Assembly: GCA_018239715.1 (NCBI GenBank)
Contig: JAFEGW010000013.1
Span: 1-40,472, forward strand
Source: Verrucomicrobiota bacterium
Lineage (GTDB): Bacteria > Chlamydiota > Chlamydiia > Chlamydiales > Rhabdochlamydiaceae
Length of the DNA stretch: 40,472 bases
Reading direction: 5' to 3'
The translations under genes were made by a program, and so were the position numbers. This document shows, in pieces, positions 1 through 7,820 of this stretch (positions within the stretch are counted from its first letter, which is position 1; every line of letters starts with the position of its first letter). The notes beneath the pieces were generated by a model that did not search any database, had not been told where the DNA came from, and saw nothing but the letters and a program-made list of their open reading frames with translations.

Positions 1-10
1 AATCTTTTAG

Positions 11-454
11 GTACGCTCCCTAGCCTTTTGTAAAGAACAGGCAGACTCTTTAAAAGCATCCGCTCCATCTTCAGGACCCGCCCCTGCAGCAGCTGGTGCT
101 CCTTCTCCATTAATATCTGGAGCAGAGCCCCCATCTTCACCACCACCACAGCCTCCTGCCCCGCAGCCTAAAAGTCCTGTTCCTCCTCTCGACACTGCAG
201 CATTTCGGCATACACCTCCCCTTCCTGATGCTCCACCCTCTGAAGGGCCAGCTCCTCATGTTCCGCAACACACAAGCCCGCGGACATCCCCCCGCCAAGC
301 GGCTACGGGTGGACCAGGATCTCCTAAGAAAGTCACCTCTGGACCTGTCGGCAGCACTTCTAGAATAAGAGTCATCTTTGGACTCTCGATTGCAGCGGTA
401 CTCGCTGCTATTGCAGGAGTCGTGATTTACAAAAGATGGTACGTTAAGAAGTAG
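11..454 (+). pseudogene. C-terminal part of a proline-rich tail-anchored protein, no start codon
   Basis: An open frame of 147 codons ends at the TAG at 452-454. It is strongly proline/alanine/serine-rich for about 115 residues and then has one hydrophobic helix (about residues 120-140, FGLSIAAVLAAIAGVVIY) followed by KRWYVKK, so it looks like a C-terminally anchored protein with a long flexible stalk. There is no ATG, GTG or TTG near the beginning, and an in-frame TAG lies at 8-10. The other two plus frames also stop by position 33. The intact protein could only reach this frame through a shift around 11-30. It is therefore either a decayed or frameshifted gene or an assembly error. No family recognised. 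A hairpin terminator follows at 468-509. Confidence 0.5.
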
Positions 455-1094
455 CTTTCTGAATCACAAAAACCGCTCGCGGTTTTCCGGAAGGAAGCGA
501 GCGGTTTTTCCATTCTTGGACCGCATGCGTTTCAACAAATTGCCCGGGCCCCATGAGCTCTAAGGCCATGCAGAGTTGATCTTGCGGTTGTAAAATCGTC
601 AGAAGCGCTTTGAAAAGCTTTTCTGTCCGATAAGGCGTTTCAATAAAAAGATGGGCCATTCCTTTGGGCAAACTGCGGATTTTTGCAAGCAGGTCTTTCT
701 CTTCGCGAGGAAAATACCCATGAAAAGCAAACGCTTGCCCTGAAAATCCCGACAGTTGGAGTGCAAGCGTGATCGAACAAGGGCCTGGCACCGCTTCAAC
801 GGGGATCCCTCGTTTTTGAGCGGCAGCGACTAATGAGCTCCCGGGATCTGCCAGACAAGGCAGTCCCGCATCGCTAATCAAGCCGACATTGTCCTCTGTG
901 ACCTTGAGCAGCTCTTCTGGCCGCTCGGTATGTTCGTTGAGAAGATAGACAGGAAGTCGGGGCAGCCCCATTCTTTTGAGGAAGCTATAGCCTCCCTTCT
1001 CGCTTTCTGCGATGAGGGCATCGAGAAGTGGAGGAGCATAACTCCAGCTCGATTCTTCGTGTAGAATGTTAGGAAGAAGATAGAGTTTTTTCAT
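444..1094 (-). CDS. RsmI-like SAM-dependent methyltransferase (tetrapyrrole methylase fold)
   Basis: Predicted 216-residue methyltransferase of the tetrapyrrole (corrin/porphyrin) methylase superfamily, RsmI branch. RsmI 2'-O-methylates C1402 of 16S rRNA. The key motifs are ISDAGLPCLADPG at residues 73-85 and the VPGPCS turn at 102-107 that helps bind S-adenosylmethionine. It is clearly shorter than classical RsmI (about 280 residues) and resembles the compact paralogue that some bacteria carry, so the exact target is uncertain. I chose the ATG at 1092-1094 (MKKLYLLPN), not an upstream start 21 residues longer, because the family begins with a short lysine-rich strand. It overlaps the end of holA by 26 nt and is the last gene of the osmC-holA-methyltransferase operon. 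Its last codons form one arm of the terminator hairpin at 468-509. Confidence 0.8.
   Translation of the reverse strand: MKKLYLLPNILHEESSWSYAPPLLDALIAESEKGGYSFLKRMGLPRLPVYLLNEHTERPEELLKVTEDNVGLISDAGLPCLADPGSSLVAAAQKRGIPVEAVPGPCSITLALQLSGFSGQAFAFHGYFPREEKDLLAKIRSLPKGMAHLFIETPYRTEKLFKALLTILQPQDQLCMALELMGPGQFVETHAVQEWKNRSLPSGKPRAVFVIQKATS
468..509 (+). terminator. Rho-independent terminator of the proline-rich gene
   Basis: Perfect 13-bp arms (468-480 and 497-509) enclose a 16-nt loop that itself contains TTCCGGAA. The right arm ends in TTTTT, as expected for plus-strand termination 14 nt after the stop at 454. The hairpin is symmetric, so it also reads as a terminator on the minus strand, where it lies inside the last codons of the methyltransferase. 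Confidence 0.75.
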
Positions 1095-2091
1095 AGAGTT
1101 TTGCTTGGAAGAGATCGAACAACACCCCGATATCGAGGGGAGAGCTTTTAGCTGCAAACTCCAGCTGATAGAGCGCCTGAAGTCCCCGATGGAAAAAAAT
1201 CGGACGGCGGGCTTTCGCGGGGGCTGTGAATTTCTCGAGCTGCTGGGGTCGGAGTGTAGGAAAATGGTGTTTAATATCGCCAGGAGAGGCTTTCTTTTCT
1301 AAAAGTTCAGAGAGTCGATAGCCGAGCTGCAGCTGATAACGGAGCTGCCCAATAAACGGAAATATAAATCCTAAGTCAGAGAGCTTTTGACCCAGGGAAG
1401 TGGGCCGGTCCCAGACGATTTTTTCAGCCAGCTGCCAGCCGGTGAACAGGTCGCGCGTGCCGCAGATGGCTTTGGCATCTTCCAGCTCAATGCGGGGTTT
1501 TTCTCCGACAAAGCAGATGAGCTTGGTGAGTTCTTGATCGAGGGTCGCAAGATCGGGTCCTAAATGCTGCATCAAATAATGGACGACATCCGATTGAAGA
1601 TTTTTTTGCTGCAGGCGTGCTTGCTCCACCAACCACTCTTGCAGCCGTCGTTCTTTTTCCCAGGGCTTTTCATCGCTGAGATCCAGAGCGACAACGTCTT
1701 TTTTTCCCTTCTGATAGAGCTCGGAAACGGCTTTAAAGCCGCTAGCCCCTAAGATAAGATGGACTCCCGGAGGAAAGTGGTCTCCGAGAAGGGCATTGTT
1801 TTTGACTTTGTCGACTTCGGTATAGATGACGAGAGTCAACCCTCCCCAGAGGCTCGGGGTCATAAGCTCGCCCTTAACTTGCTCAAGGGAAGATTCCAGG
1901 CCGCTGAGACGGACCACACGAACCGTAGGATCTTTTTTCTGAATCAACGCTGAAATTTTTTCGATATTCTTCTGCCGTTCGTAGTCGCAAGGGGTCACGA
2001 GAAGGAAAATCGGCGCCAGATGGTGAGGAAATGCTTCTTTAAGATGTTTGTCGAAGGCGGTGATCGAAGAAAATTTCACGGCTCTCCCCAA
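1069..2091 (-). CDS. holA: DNA polymerase III subunit delta
   Basis: 340 residues, the normal size for HolA. The delta subunit opens the beta sliding clamp inside the clamp-loader complex. The N-terminal part has the divergent AAA+ pattern (FLLVTPCDYERQKNIEKI near residue 29, strand LTLVIYTEVDKV near residue 85), without a functional P-loop, as is usual for delta. The middle helical part reads LGPDLATLDQELTKLICFVG, a typical lid-domain signature, and the C-terminal collar domain follows (FPFIGQLRYQLQLGYRL). It starts inside the end of the OsmC gene (16-nt overlap), which suggests translational coupling. Confidence 0.85.
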   Translation of the reverse strand: MGRAVKFSSITAFDKHLKEAFPHHLAPIFLLVTPCDYERQKNIEKISALIQKKDPTVRVVRLSGLESSLEQVKGELMTPSLWGGLTLVIYTEVDKVKNNALLGDHFPPGVHLILGASGFKAVSELYQKGKKDVVALDLSDEKPWEKERRLQEWLVEQARLQQKNLQSDVVHYLMQHLGPDLATLDQELTKLICFVGEKPRIELEDAKAICGTRDLFTGWQLAEKIVWDRPTSLGQKLSDLGFIFPFIGQLRYQLQLGYRLSELLEKKASPGDIKHHFPTLRPQQLEKFTAPAKARRPIFFHRGLQALYQLEFAAKSSPLDIGVLFDLFQAKLYEKTLSSS

Positions 2092-2483
2092 TGGAAAAAG
2101 AACTCTTGCTTCGTATCGGGATGAAGCGATTGATGGACGGGGCAGTGGCTTCCGGCAGTTTCTAATTTCTGGGTCGTCTCTATGTCAAAGGTTTGAGGGC
2201 AGTAGACATGGACAATCAGCCGCCCTATCCGGCGGGAAGGGAGCTGGGCCATTTCCTTATCGACGGTCAACCGAAGTCCCTCTAGGCTGATTTTCAGGCG
2301 TTCGGCGGCCATTCCCATGAGAGTGAGGACGCACGATCCTAAAGAGGCCGCCAGGAGGTCCGTGGGGGAAAACATCTCCCCTTTCCCTTTAAACTCCTGA
2401 GGGCCGTCCGTGATGATCTCACGCTTACCCTGGACAGAGCGGGTTCGCAGGCCCCCTTCATAGTAAATATCAATTTGGGTCAT
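2076..2483 (-). CDS. OsmC/Ohr-family protein
   Basis: 135-residue OsmC-like protein. The family reduces organic hydroperoxides with two cysteines. Both are visible: C51 in the helix start SPTDLLAASLGSCVLTLMG and C114 in SHCPVHQSL. Residues E29-E36 lie in the loop that normally carries the active-site arginine/glutamate region. The start ATG is preceded by AGAGG a few bases upstream. First gene of the minus-strand operon with holA and the methyltransferase. The subtype (OsmC, Ohr or YhfA-like) cannot be settled by eye. Confidence 0.8.
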   Translation of the reverse strand: MTQIDIYYEGGLRTRSVQGKREIITDGPQEFKGKGEMFSPTDLLAASLGSCVLTLMGMAAERLKISLEGLRLTVDKEMAQLPSRRIGRLIVHVYCPQTFDIETTQKLETAGSHCPVHQSLHPDTKQEFFFHWGEP

Positions 2484-2534
2484 AATCCTCTGATCCTACC
2501 GTAATTTTTTGACGAATGCGACTAAAAAAATTTC

Positions 2535-2564
2535 TTGACTTTACCCCCTAAACCGCTCTATACT
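2535..2564 (+). promoter_or_regulatory. Near-consensus sigma-70-type promoter
   Basis: TTGACT at 2535-2540, an 18-nt spacer and TATACT at 2559-2564. Transcription should begin around 2571, giving a short leader with the Shine-Dalgarno-like run AGAGGGG directly before the ATG at 2581. One of the best promoter matches in the window. Confidence 0.7.
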
Positions 2565-2580
2565 GAGCCTAGAGGGGTTT

Positions 2581-2742
2581 ATGTTTAAGAAAGCACTCAA
2601 AAAGCTTAGAAAAGTGGCTACGGGACGTGAAGAACCCCCTAAGACCCCTAAGTCTAAACCCTCTTCCCCATCGCCCTCTCCCCGCCTACTCACCGCAGAA
2701 GGTTGGAAACGGCTCATGATGAAAAAATATAGAAAATCGTAA
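2581..2742 (+). CDS. Small basic protein, 53 residues
   Basis: A complete 53-codon gene with a consensus-like promoter just upstream and a purine-rich ribosome-binding site (AGAGGGG) ending 4 nt before the ATG. The protein begins MFKKALKKLRKVATG, has a Pro/Ser/Lys linker in the middle, and ends LLTAEGWKRLMMKKYRKS. It is highly basic and has no membrane segment. The conserved-looking ends around a variable linker suggest a nucleic-acid or ribosome-binding peptide, but that is inference. fabI follows 47 nt downstream on the same strand and may be co-transcribed. Confidence 0.65.
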   Translation: MFKKALKKLRKVATGREEPPKTPKSKPSSPSPSPRLLTAEGWKRLMMKKYRKS

Positions 2743-2789
2743 TTCTTTATGCTATGCTTTAACCTCTAAAATATTTAGTGAGGTAAAGC

Positions 2790-3692
2790 ATGGTTTCAAT
2801 GAATCTCAAAGGTAAAAAAGCTTTTATCGCCGGAATCGGAGACGACCAAGGCTACGGCTGGGCCATTGCGAAGGCTCTGGCTGAAGCAGGCGCTGAAATC
2901 CTCATTGGGACCTGGACTCCTATCGTTAAAATCTTCACTCAATCGTGGAGCATGGGAAAGTTCGATGAGTCCCGCAAGCTCTCCAACGGCAAGATGCTCG
3001 AATACCTCAAGGTCTATGCATTAGATGCCTCGTTCGACAAACCCGAAGACGTCCCTGCCGATGTCCGTGAGAACAAACGTTACCAAGACGCTACCGGGTA
3101 TACGATCTCTGAAGTCGCTACCCAGGTAGAGAAAGACTACGGCAAGATCGACATCCTCGTCCATTCCCTTGCCAATGGTCCCGAAGTGAAAAAACCTCTC
3201 CTGGAAACCTCCCGCAACGGCTATTTGGCAGCTGTGAGCTCTTCGGCCTATTCCTTTGTGAGTTTGCTCCAACATTTTGGACCCCTAATGAATGAAGGCG
3301 GATCGACGATTTCCCTGACCTACATGGCCTCCGAAAAAGCCGTCCCAGGCTATGGCGGAGGGATGAGTTCCGCCAAAGCTGCCCTGGAAAGCGATAACCG
3401 CATGCTCGCCTGGGAAGCAGGCCGTAAATGGGGCATCCGGGTTAATACCATTTCCGCAGGCCCTTTACGCAGCCGTGCAGCCCGTGCCATTGGATTTATT
3501 GACAGTATGATTGCCTATTCCAAGGCCAATGCTCCTGTCTCCAAAGATCTCGAAGCCGAAGAAGTCGGATATGCGGCAGCCTTTTTGGCAACGGCCACCG
3601 GTGTCACAGGAACGACCCTCTATGTCGACAACGGGATGCATGCGATGGGCCTTGCGATGGATAGTCCTGCATTGCATATCCCTCAGGCTTAA
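2790..3692 (+). CDS. fabI: Enoyl-[acyl-carrier-protein] reductase (NADH), plant/chlamydia type
   Basis: 300-residue FabI, which catalyses the last reductive step of each fatty-acid elongation cycle (trans-2-enoyl-ACP to acyl-ACP). The cofactor-binding turn is [16 protein letters not shown] at residues 15-30. The catalytic residues are Y178, Y188 and K196 in [20 protein letters not shown]. The spacing Y-x7-K and the long insert after residue 45 ([12 protein letters not shown]) match the plant plastid enzyme and not the Y-x6-K of E. coli FabI, in line with the known chlamydia-plant relationship. The start at 2790 has GAGG 5 nt upstream; M4 is a possible alternative. The Nudix gene begins 3 nt after the stop. 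Confidence 0.95.
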   Translation: MVSMNLKGKKAFIAGIGDDQGYGWAIAKALAEAGAEILIGTWTPIVKIFTQSWSMGKFDESRKLSNGKMLEYLKVYALDASFDKPEDVPADVRENKRYQDATGYTISEVATQVEKDYGKIDILVHSLANGPEVKKPLLETSRNGYLAAVSSSAYSFVSLLQHFGPLMNEGGSTISLTYMASEKAVPGYGGGMSSAKAALESDNRMLAWEAGRKWGIRVNTISAGPLRSRAARAIGFIDSMIAYSKANAPVSKDLEAEEVGYAAAFLATATGVTGTTLYVDNGMHAMGLAMDSPALHIPQA

Positions 3693-3695
3693 ACC

Positions 3696-4142
3696 ATGGA
3701 TCTATTTATCGCGAATGTCGAGTGTGCAATCGAACATGACGGTAAATACCTCATTATTCGAAGACCTGCAGGTGTTCATGCAGCAGGTCTGCTGGCTTTT
3801 CCCGGCGGCAAAGTGGAATACAAAGATGGGCGGGAAAATGCTCAAGTTTTGTTTGAAGCTGCGAAACGGGAAGTTTTAGAAGAGGTCGGTCTGAGACTCC
3901 TCGATCCGCTCCATTATGTGTCGAGCCGTTATTTTATCGCTCCTCCTGATAACCACGTCCTCGATACGATTCTCTACTGCAAGCTTGAAAGAACCATCGT
4001 CCAGGTGATTCCTTCCCCTAAAGAAGTCCCCGCATACTTCTGGCTCACCTCGGAAGAGATCCAGCAGCATCCTGCTGCTCCACCATGGCTCAAGAAAGAC
4101 TTGCTAGACATCGAGTCGATGTTATCATCGTTTTCGTTTTAG
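3696..4142 (+). CDS. Nudix hydrolase
   Basis: 148-residue Nudix protein. The family hydrolyses nucleoside diphosphates linked to another moiety. The Nudix box is recognisable as GGKVEYKDG near residue 37 and AAKREVLEEVGL near residue 57, which supplies the REVxEExG metal-binding helix. About six extra residues lie between the two halves of the motif compared with the canonical G-x5-E-x7-RE spacing. Strand CAIEHDGKYLIIRRP at residues 10-24 and the PxFWLTSEEI stretch near the end are typical for MutT-like members. Co-directional with fabI (3-nt gap). Its 3' end overlaps the convergent hydrolase gene by 18 nt. Substrate not predictable. Confidence 0.8.
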   Translation: MDLFIANVECAIEHDGKYLIIRRPAGVHAAGLLAFPGGKVEYKDGRENAQVLFEAAKREVLEEVGLRLLDPLHYVSSRYFIAPPDNHVLDTILYCKLERTIVQVIPSPKEVPAYFWLTSEEIQQHPAAPPWLKKDLLDIESMLSSFSF

Positions 4143-5387
4143 CTTTCGGCGCATCCAATCGGTGCCGTCGATTGCCAAACGGAGCGGCAAGGTCGCAATA
4201 AAAAGCAGTGCGGAGAAAATGTGCTTGCCCAGCGTAAAAAGAGACCGAAAAACATTCCGGTTTTCGTGAAGAGGATTGATTTCAATGACGACGGTCGGGT
4301 TACAGCCGACAGGCCGCGCATGGGCCAGCAGAAAGTTCCGATTGGCCTCGGTGATCACTCCGTAACAGGTAAAATTCTTGCCGGTCGGATGGTATCCTAA
4401 AGAGGGAACGAAGTCGTCGACATGGTAAAAGGCAACACCATGGATTTTATGCATTTCTTGGGGCTTTAAGAAAAGCCCAGGAGGAACGTAAGCAAAAACT
4501 GTCACGCGGGATCCATACGTTCTTCCGAGATGATAGGCCAGCGCTCCTCCTAAACTGAGTCCATAGCACTTGACCTGAGGTTTTTTATTCATCCAGGCGT
4601 CAATCCTCTCCCTCCCCTCGAGAAATATCGACTCTCCGACCGAACGGAAGGGATGGAGATCGCTCTTAATCGCCTCCCAAAATCCTTTAGCAGCAGGATA
4701 AGGAGTCCCGCAAAACAAAATCAAGGGAAGAGCCTTGGGATTGCTGACTGGCGTCAGTCCATAGGCTAAGACTTTATCTTCCACCAAGGGAATCGGCTCT
4801 GTACGGTAACGGACCAAGTTCCAAGATCCTTCGATCTGCTGAAGGATATCGACTTCGCCCTCGGGCATCGGATCGAAAAGCGGATAAAGCGCAATCAAGT
4901 TGCCGATGAGCATCTCGGTGACTAAGGGATCGTGCTGGGTCCAGATCATTTGGTGATAGAGGTCTCGAAAGATCTGTTCGAACCGCTCTCGGAACTGTGT
5001 GATCAGGGTTGCATCATATTTCCAAAAAAGAGCGAGCTTTTCCTCGATCGAGAAATCGACATCGTGAAGATTTGTCCGGTCATCAAAAAACAACCGGAAA
5101 ATCGCTTCTAAATGAGGATCTTTTGCAGTCGGTTTCCAGATTTGGAAGCCGATCATTTCGATCCCTTTGACGAGAGTGCGAAAGGCTTCTTTAAGTTGTT
5201 CTGTCGCCTCTGCGTTCAAGTCGAGCACATGGCTGCCCCATTTCTTCACGCCGGCATTTTGGCAGGCGTAATGGCGGATTTGTTTCCATTTCGTTGCAAG
5301 GAACTGTTTTTGATCAGGATTCAGGTTGTGGGCGGCAATTTCGAAAAATTGCCGATCGAGTGTTTCTAAGCGGGCTTCCGTCGACAT
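4125..5387 (-). CDS. Alpha/beta hydrolase (lipase/esterase-like) with C-terminal membrane segment
   Basis: 420 residues. The nucleophile elbow is YGLSLGGALAYHLG at residues 275-288 with the likely nucleophile S278. Candidate acid residues D324/D325 (HVDDFVP) and a candidate histidine H356 (LAHARP) follow in the right order for a Ser-Asp-His triad. The strand before the elbow, LPLILFCGTPYPAAKGF at about 220, could hold the oxyanion hole. The first 200 residues are helical and unlike known lipases. Near the C-terminus a hydrophobic stretch (about 389-406) and a very basic end (RRKLKRKR) suggest membrane attachment. The start has AAGGAA upstream. Probably acts on lipid or ester substrates; host or bacterial target unknown. 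Confidence 0.6.
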   Translation of the reverse strand: MSTEARLETLDRQFFEIAAHNLNPDQKQFLATKWKQIRHYACQNAGVKKWGSHVLDLNAEATEQLKEAFRTLVKGIEMIGFQIWKPTAKDPHLEAIFRLFFDDRTNLHDVDFSIEEKLALFWKYDATLITQFRERFEQIFRDLYHQMIWTQHDPLVTEMLIGNLIALYPLFDPMPEGEVDILQQIEGSWNLVRYRTEPIPLVEDKVLAYGLTPVSNPKALPLILFCGTPYPAAKGFWEAIKSDLHPFRSVGESIFLEGRERIDAWMNKKPQVKCYGLSLGGALAYHLGRTYGSRVTVFAYVPPGLFLKPQEMHKIHGVAFYHVDDFVPSLGYHPTGKNFTCYGVITEANRNFLLAHARPVGCNPTVVIEINPLHENRNVFRSLFTLGKHIFSALLFIATLPLRLAIDGTDWMRRKLKRKR

Positions 5388-5453
5388 AGTTTTCCTTTGT
5401 AACAGAAAGTCATGATGAAATGCACGAAAAAATTTTAGTAAATCAGGTATGAC

Positions 5454-5491
5454 AAAAGTCTCTTCTTTTGTTACTCTTTATGTCGAAACTT
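5454..5491 (+). repeat. Upstream block shared by the two F-box genes, copy 1
   Basis: About 30 of 38 positions match 7755-7792, including an identical 13-nt run TTCTTTTGTTACT. A possible promoter overlaps it: ATGACA at 5449-5454, a 17-nt spacer and TACTCT at 5472-5477. This puts the presumed start of transcription about 35 nt before the F-box ATG at 5520. The gene duplication evidently carried its control region along. Confidence 0.5.
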
Positions 5492-5519
5492 TGCATCAAT
5501 TTGAAAGAATCACAGATTT

Positions 5520-7730
5520 ATGGTTTTAGGAGTTACTCTAGTTCAGACAGAAAGATATATCGGCGTTCCACGAGAGGTATTATTTCAGATCCTATCGTAT
5601 CTTGATGTTCAAGTATTAGGACATGTTGCGCGTGTTTCAAAAGCCCTTTTAGAGGCTTCTGAGGATAATCATCTGTGGGAGTCCATCTATGAGCGTGCAT
5701 GGGCAAAGCCTGCAGAATGGATAGGATCGCCCCCTACTCGATGGAAAGATTATTTCTTGACCGTGGCCAAAGTTCGTCGTTTTGCCCAAAGAGCTCCGCA
5801 GCACGAATCCTTCATTTTCTGGAGCTTTGGCCTGCCTACTGAGTCAGCCCGTTCGAGAACCCCTAACCCACCTTTAGCTTTACAAAAAGACTGTGTCTCT
5901 GCAGCAAGGGGAGAAATTCCGCGGCTCCACGTCATAGATACTCCCCTGCTCCCTCTCATAAAAAAAGAAGATTCCAAGCTGGATGAAATTTTTATGAAGG
6001 CTTTCCTGATACTCTTCCGATTTCGGCGCCCTGACACCGGCATGGTTCGCACCGTCTTTTTCGAGCATAGGCATCAGGTAAGAGATTATTCACGCCTCTT
6101 AGAATGGTGGCTCTCTCAAATTGTCGCCTCGTCTTTGCCGTGCGAAGACCGCCATTCCCTACTTTCTTTTCCTTTAAGCCCAGAAAAAAAGGAAGTACGT
6201 GATTTTCTACAAGGGTTCTTCCTCGTTTGGCTTCAACACGGGGAAGAAGCTACTCATTTTAACACCTTACGCGCCTTAAGAAAGTTAGCGAATGATATTG
6301 AGCAAGAGGAAAAACATCCTTCTTTTTTGGAAGAATTCCTGCTCTGGAAAGTCTCTAGAAACTGCTCTCCAAACCATCTAGAACATTTGGCAAACATTTA
6401 TTCACATTTTCCTCTCCGTCCCACCAGCTCCTCCTCTAAAAAAAACGTGTCGTTCGATAAAAAACATTTAGAAAGACTTGCTGTGAAGCAGGGCGATCTA
6501 GAAAAAGCCCAGCGCCTTTATCTCCAAGCGATCCGCTTATACGAAAAAGAGCAAATACCCTTACAACTTGCTATTTATTTAAGCCAAACTTTGATGCAGC
6601 TAAAAAAACTTCATTCTTCTAGCTCACTCTCAAAGAAGGCCCAAGAGCTTCCTCTGTTTATTTTCCAATCAGCCGTGGCTCAAAATGTAGAAATCACCAT
6701 CCCAGATTTTGAAACAATCCTTCGATTCGCAACAGCCTTTCAGAGATCTCAAGACTATCCATTTCTAGGAGCATGTTTACAACGCATCCGCCTCCCCTAC
6801 AATACCCAAAGGCGTGAGCTCATGGCCTCGTTCAAATGCCAAGGCATGAACATCAGAGATTTTCAACTGATCACTCAATGCACCGCTATTTTTCAGAAAA
6901 CCCCCGATGGACGTTGTGTTCAAGCACTCCCGTTACTTTTTCGCCCCTCCTATTACGATGAGACTCTTGAACTTATCGTCTCTTTTCATAACGCCCAAAT
7001 CCAGTTTTATCTCCAAACACAAAACTTTATGGAGGCTCTCTATGCGTGGATGGATTTGTGCTGGCTTCTTAGCAAATCCTGGCACTCTGAGGATCCTGAT
7101 CTCTTTAAAAATCTGTATTCTATCCTAGACTCAAACCTCCAAGTCTGCGAAGAAATGATCCTGGTCCATTCTGACATTATCGCCATGCGGCTAGCGATTG
7201 CTTACGCCTATCATCGGTTAAATAGACTGGATGAATCGCTTCAAATCTTACAAAAAGCCGTTGAGTGTTTTGATAAGACAAAACTCTCATGGCTTTTAAA
7301 AGCAGGAGAAACAAATTATAAAGCGGCTGAACTCTATGCCTGCTGTTTAAATACCATCGAAGATGTTGAAAAGCATTACCTAGCTATGCTTAGCCACCAT
7401 CCTCAAAGGAGTTTTCTGATTTATCATAATCTTGCTACAAGAATCTATTTTCAACCTACCCCTATGCCAGATTCAGATGATGAGGGAGATACCATAGAAA
7501 TCAAAGCCGTGGATCCTGGCACAGCTTTAAAATACGCCCAGATGGCCCGCGAACTGAATCCCAACGCACCCGAGACCCACTTTTTAATAGGACTATGCCA
7601 TTCTGCAAGAGGAGAGATGGATTTGGCACACTCTGCCACGCTCACTGGCCTTCAACTTGCTCAGGGTCGATTTGCTGCGGATCATGCATTCTCTAAACAT
7701 GACCTTCTGCTTTCCCATTCCGAAAAATAG
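5520..7730 (+). CDS. F-box protein with C-terminal TPR-like repeats, paralogue 1
   Basis: 736 residues. Residues about 14-60 form an F-box (VPREVLFQILSYLDVQVLG, ARVSKALL, DNHLWESIYERAW). F-boxes bind Skp1 in eukaryotic SCF ubiquitin ligases. A conserved WKDYFLTV segment follows. The middle (150-450) is helical with no clear family. The C-terminal third has TPR-like helix pairs: LAIAYAYHRLNRLDESLQIL near 560 and PETHFLIGLCHSARGEMDLA near 690. Such eukaryotic-like proteins in amoeba-associated chlamydiae are plausible type III effectors that recruit host ubiquitination machinery; secretion is inferred. There is no clear Shine-Dalgarno before the ATG. A paralogue follows 90 nt downstream. Confidence 0.75.
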   Translation: MVLGVTLVQTERYIGVPREVLFQILSYLDVQVLGHVARVSKALLEASEDNHLWESIYERAWAKPAEWIGSPPTRWKDYFLTVAKVRRFAQRAPQHESFIFWSFGLPTESARSRTPNPPLALQKDCVSAARGEIPRLHVIDTPLLPLIKKEDSKLDEIFMKAFLILFRFRRPDTGMVRTVFFEHRHQVRDYSRLLEWWLSQIVASSLPCEDRHSLLSFPLSPEKKEVRDFLQGFFLVWLQHGEEATHFNTLRALRKLANDIEQEEKHPSFLEEFLLWKVSRNCSPNHLEHLANIYSHFPLRPTSSSSKKNVSFDKKHLERLAVKQGDLEKAQRLYLQAIRLYEKEQIPLQLAIYLSQTLMQLKKLHSSSSLSKKAQELPLFIFQSAVAQNVEITIPDFETILRFATAFQRSQDYPFLGACLQRIRLPYNTQRRELMASFKCQGMNIRDFQLITQCTAIFQKTPDGRCVQALPLLFRPSYYDETLELIVSFHNAQIQFYLQTQNFMEALYAWMDLCWLLSKSWHSEDPDLFKNLYSILDSNLQVCEEMILVHSDIIAMRLAIAYAYHRLNRLDESLQILQKAVECFDKTKLSWLLKAGETNYKAAELYACCLNTIEDVEKHYLAMLSHHPQRSFLIYHNLATRIYFQPTPMPDSDDEGDTIEIKAVDPGTALKYAQMARELNPNAPETHFLIGLCHSARGEMDLAHSATLTGLQLAQGRFAADHAFSKHDLLLSHSEK

Positions 7731-7754
7731 AATATCCCGCGAAAAAACTCTTTA

Positions 7755-7792
7755 AAAAGTCTATTCTTTTGTTACTATGGATGTCCAATATT
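7755..7792 (+). repeat. Upstream block shared by the two F-box genes, copy 2
   Basis: Second copy of the 5454-5491 block. Here the -10 candidate is TACTAT at 7773-7778. The -35 position (7750-7755, CTTTAA) is poorer than in copy 1, and the second gene instead has its own GGAG ribosome-binding site before the ATG at 7821. Confidence 0.5.
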
Positions 7793-7820
7793 ACACCGCT
7801 ATTTAAATAACGGAGTTTTT

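Noticed and set aside
5750-6074. Minus-strand open frames inside the first F-box gene
   Set aside because: Shadows of the plus-strand gene; no start signals and no similarity to known proteins.
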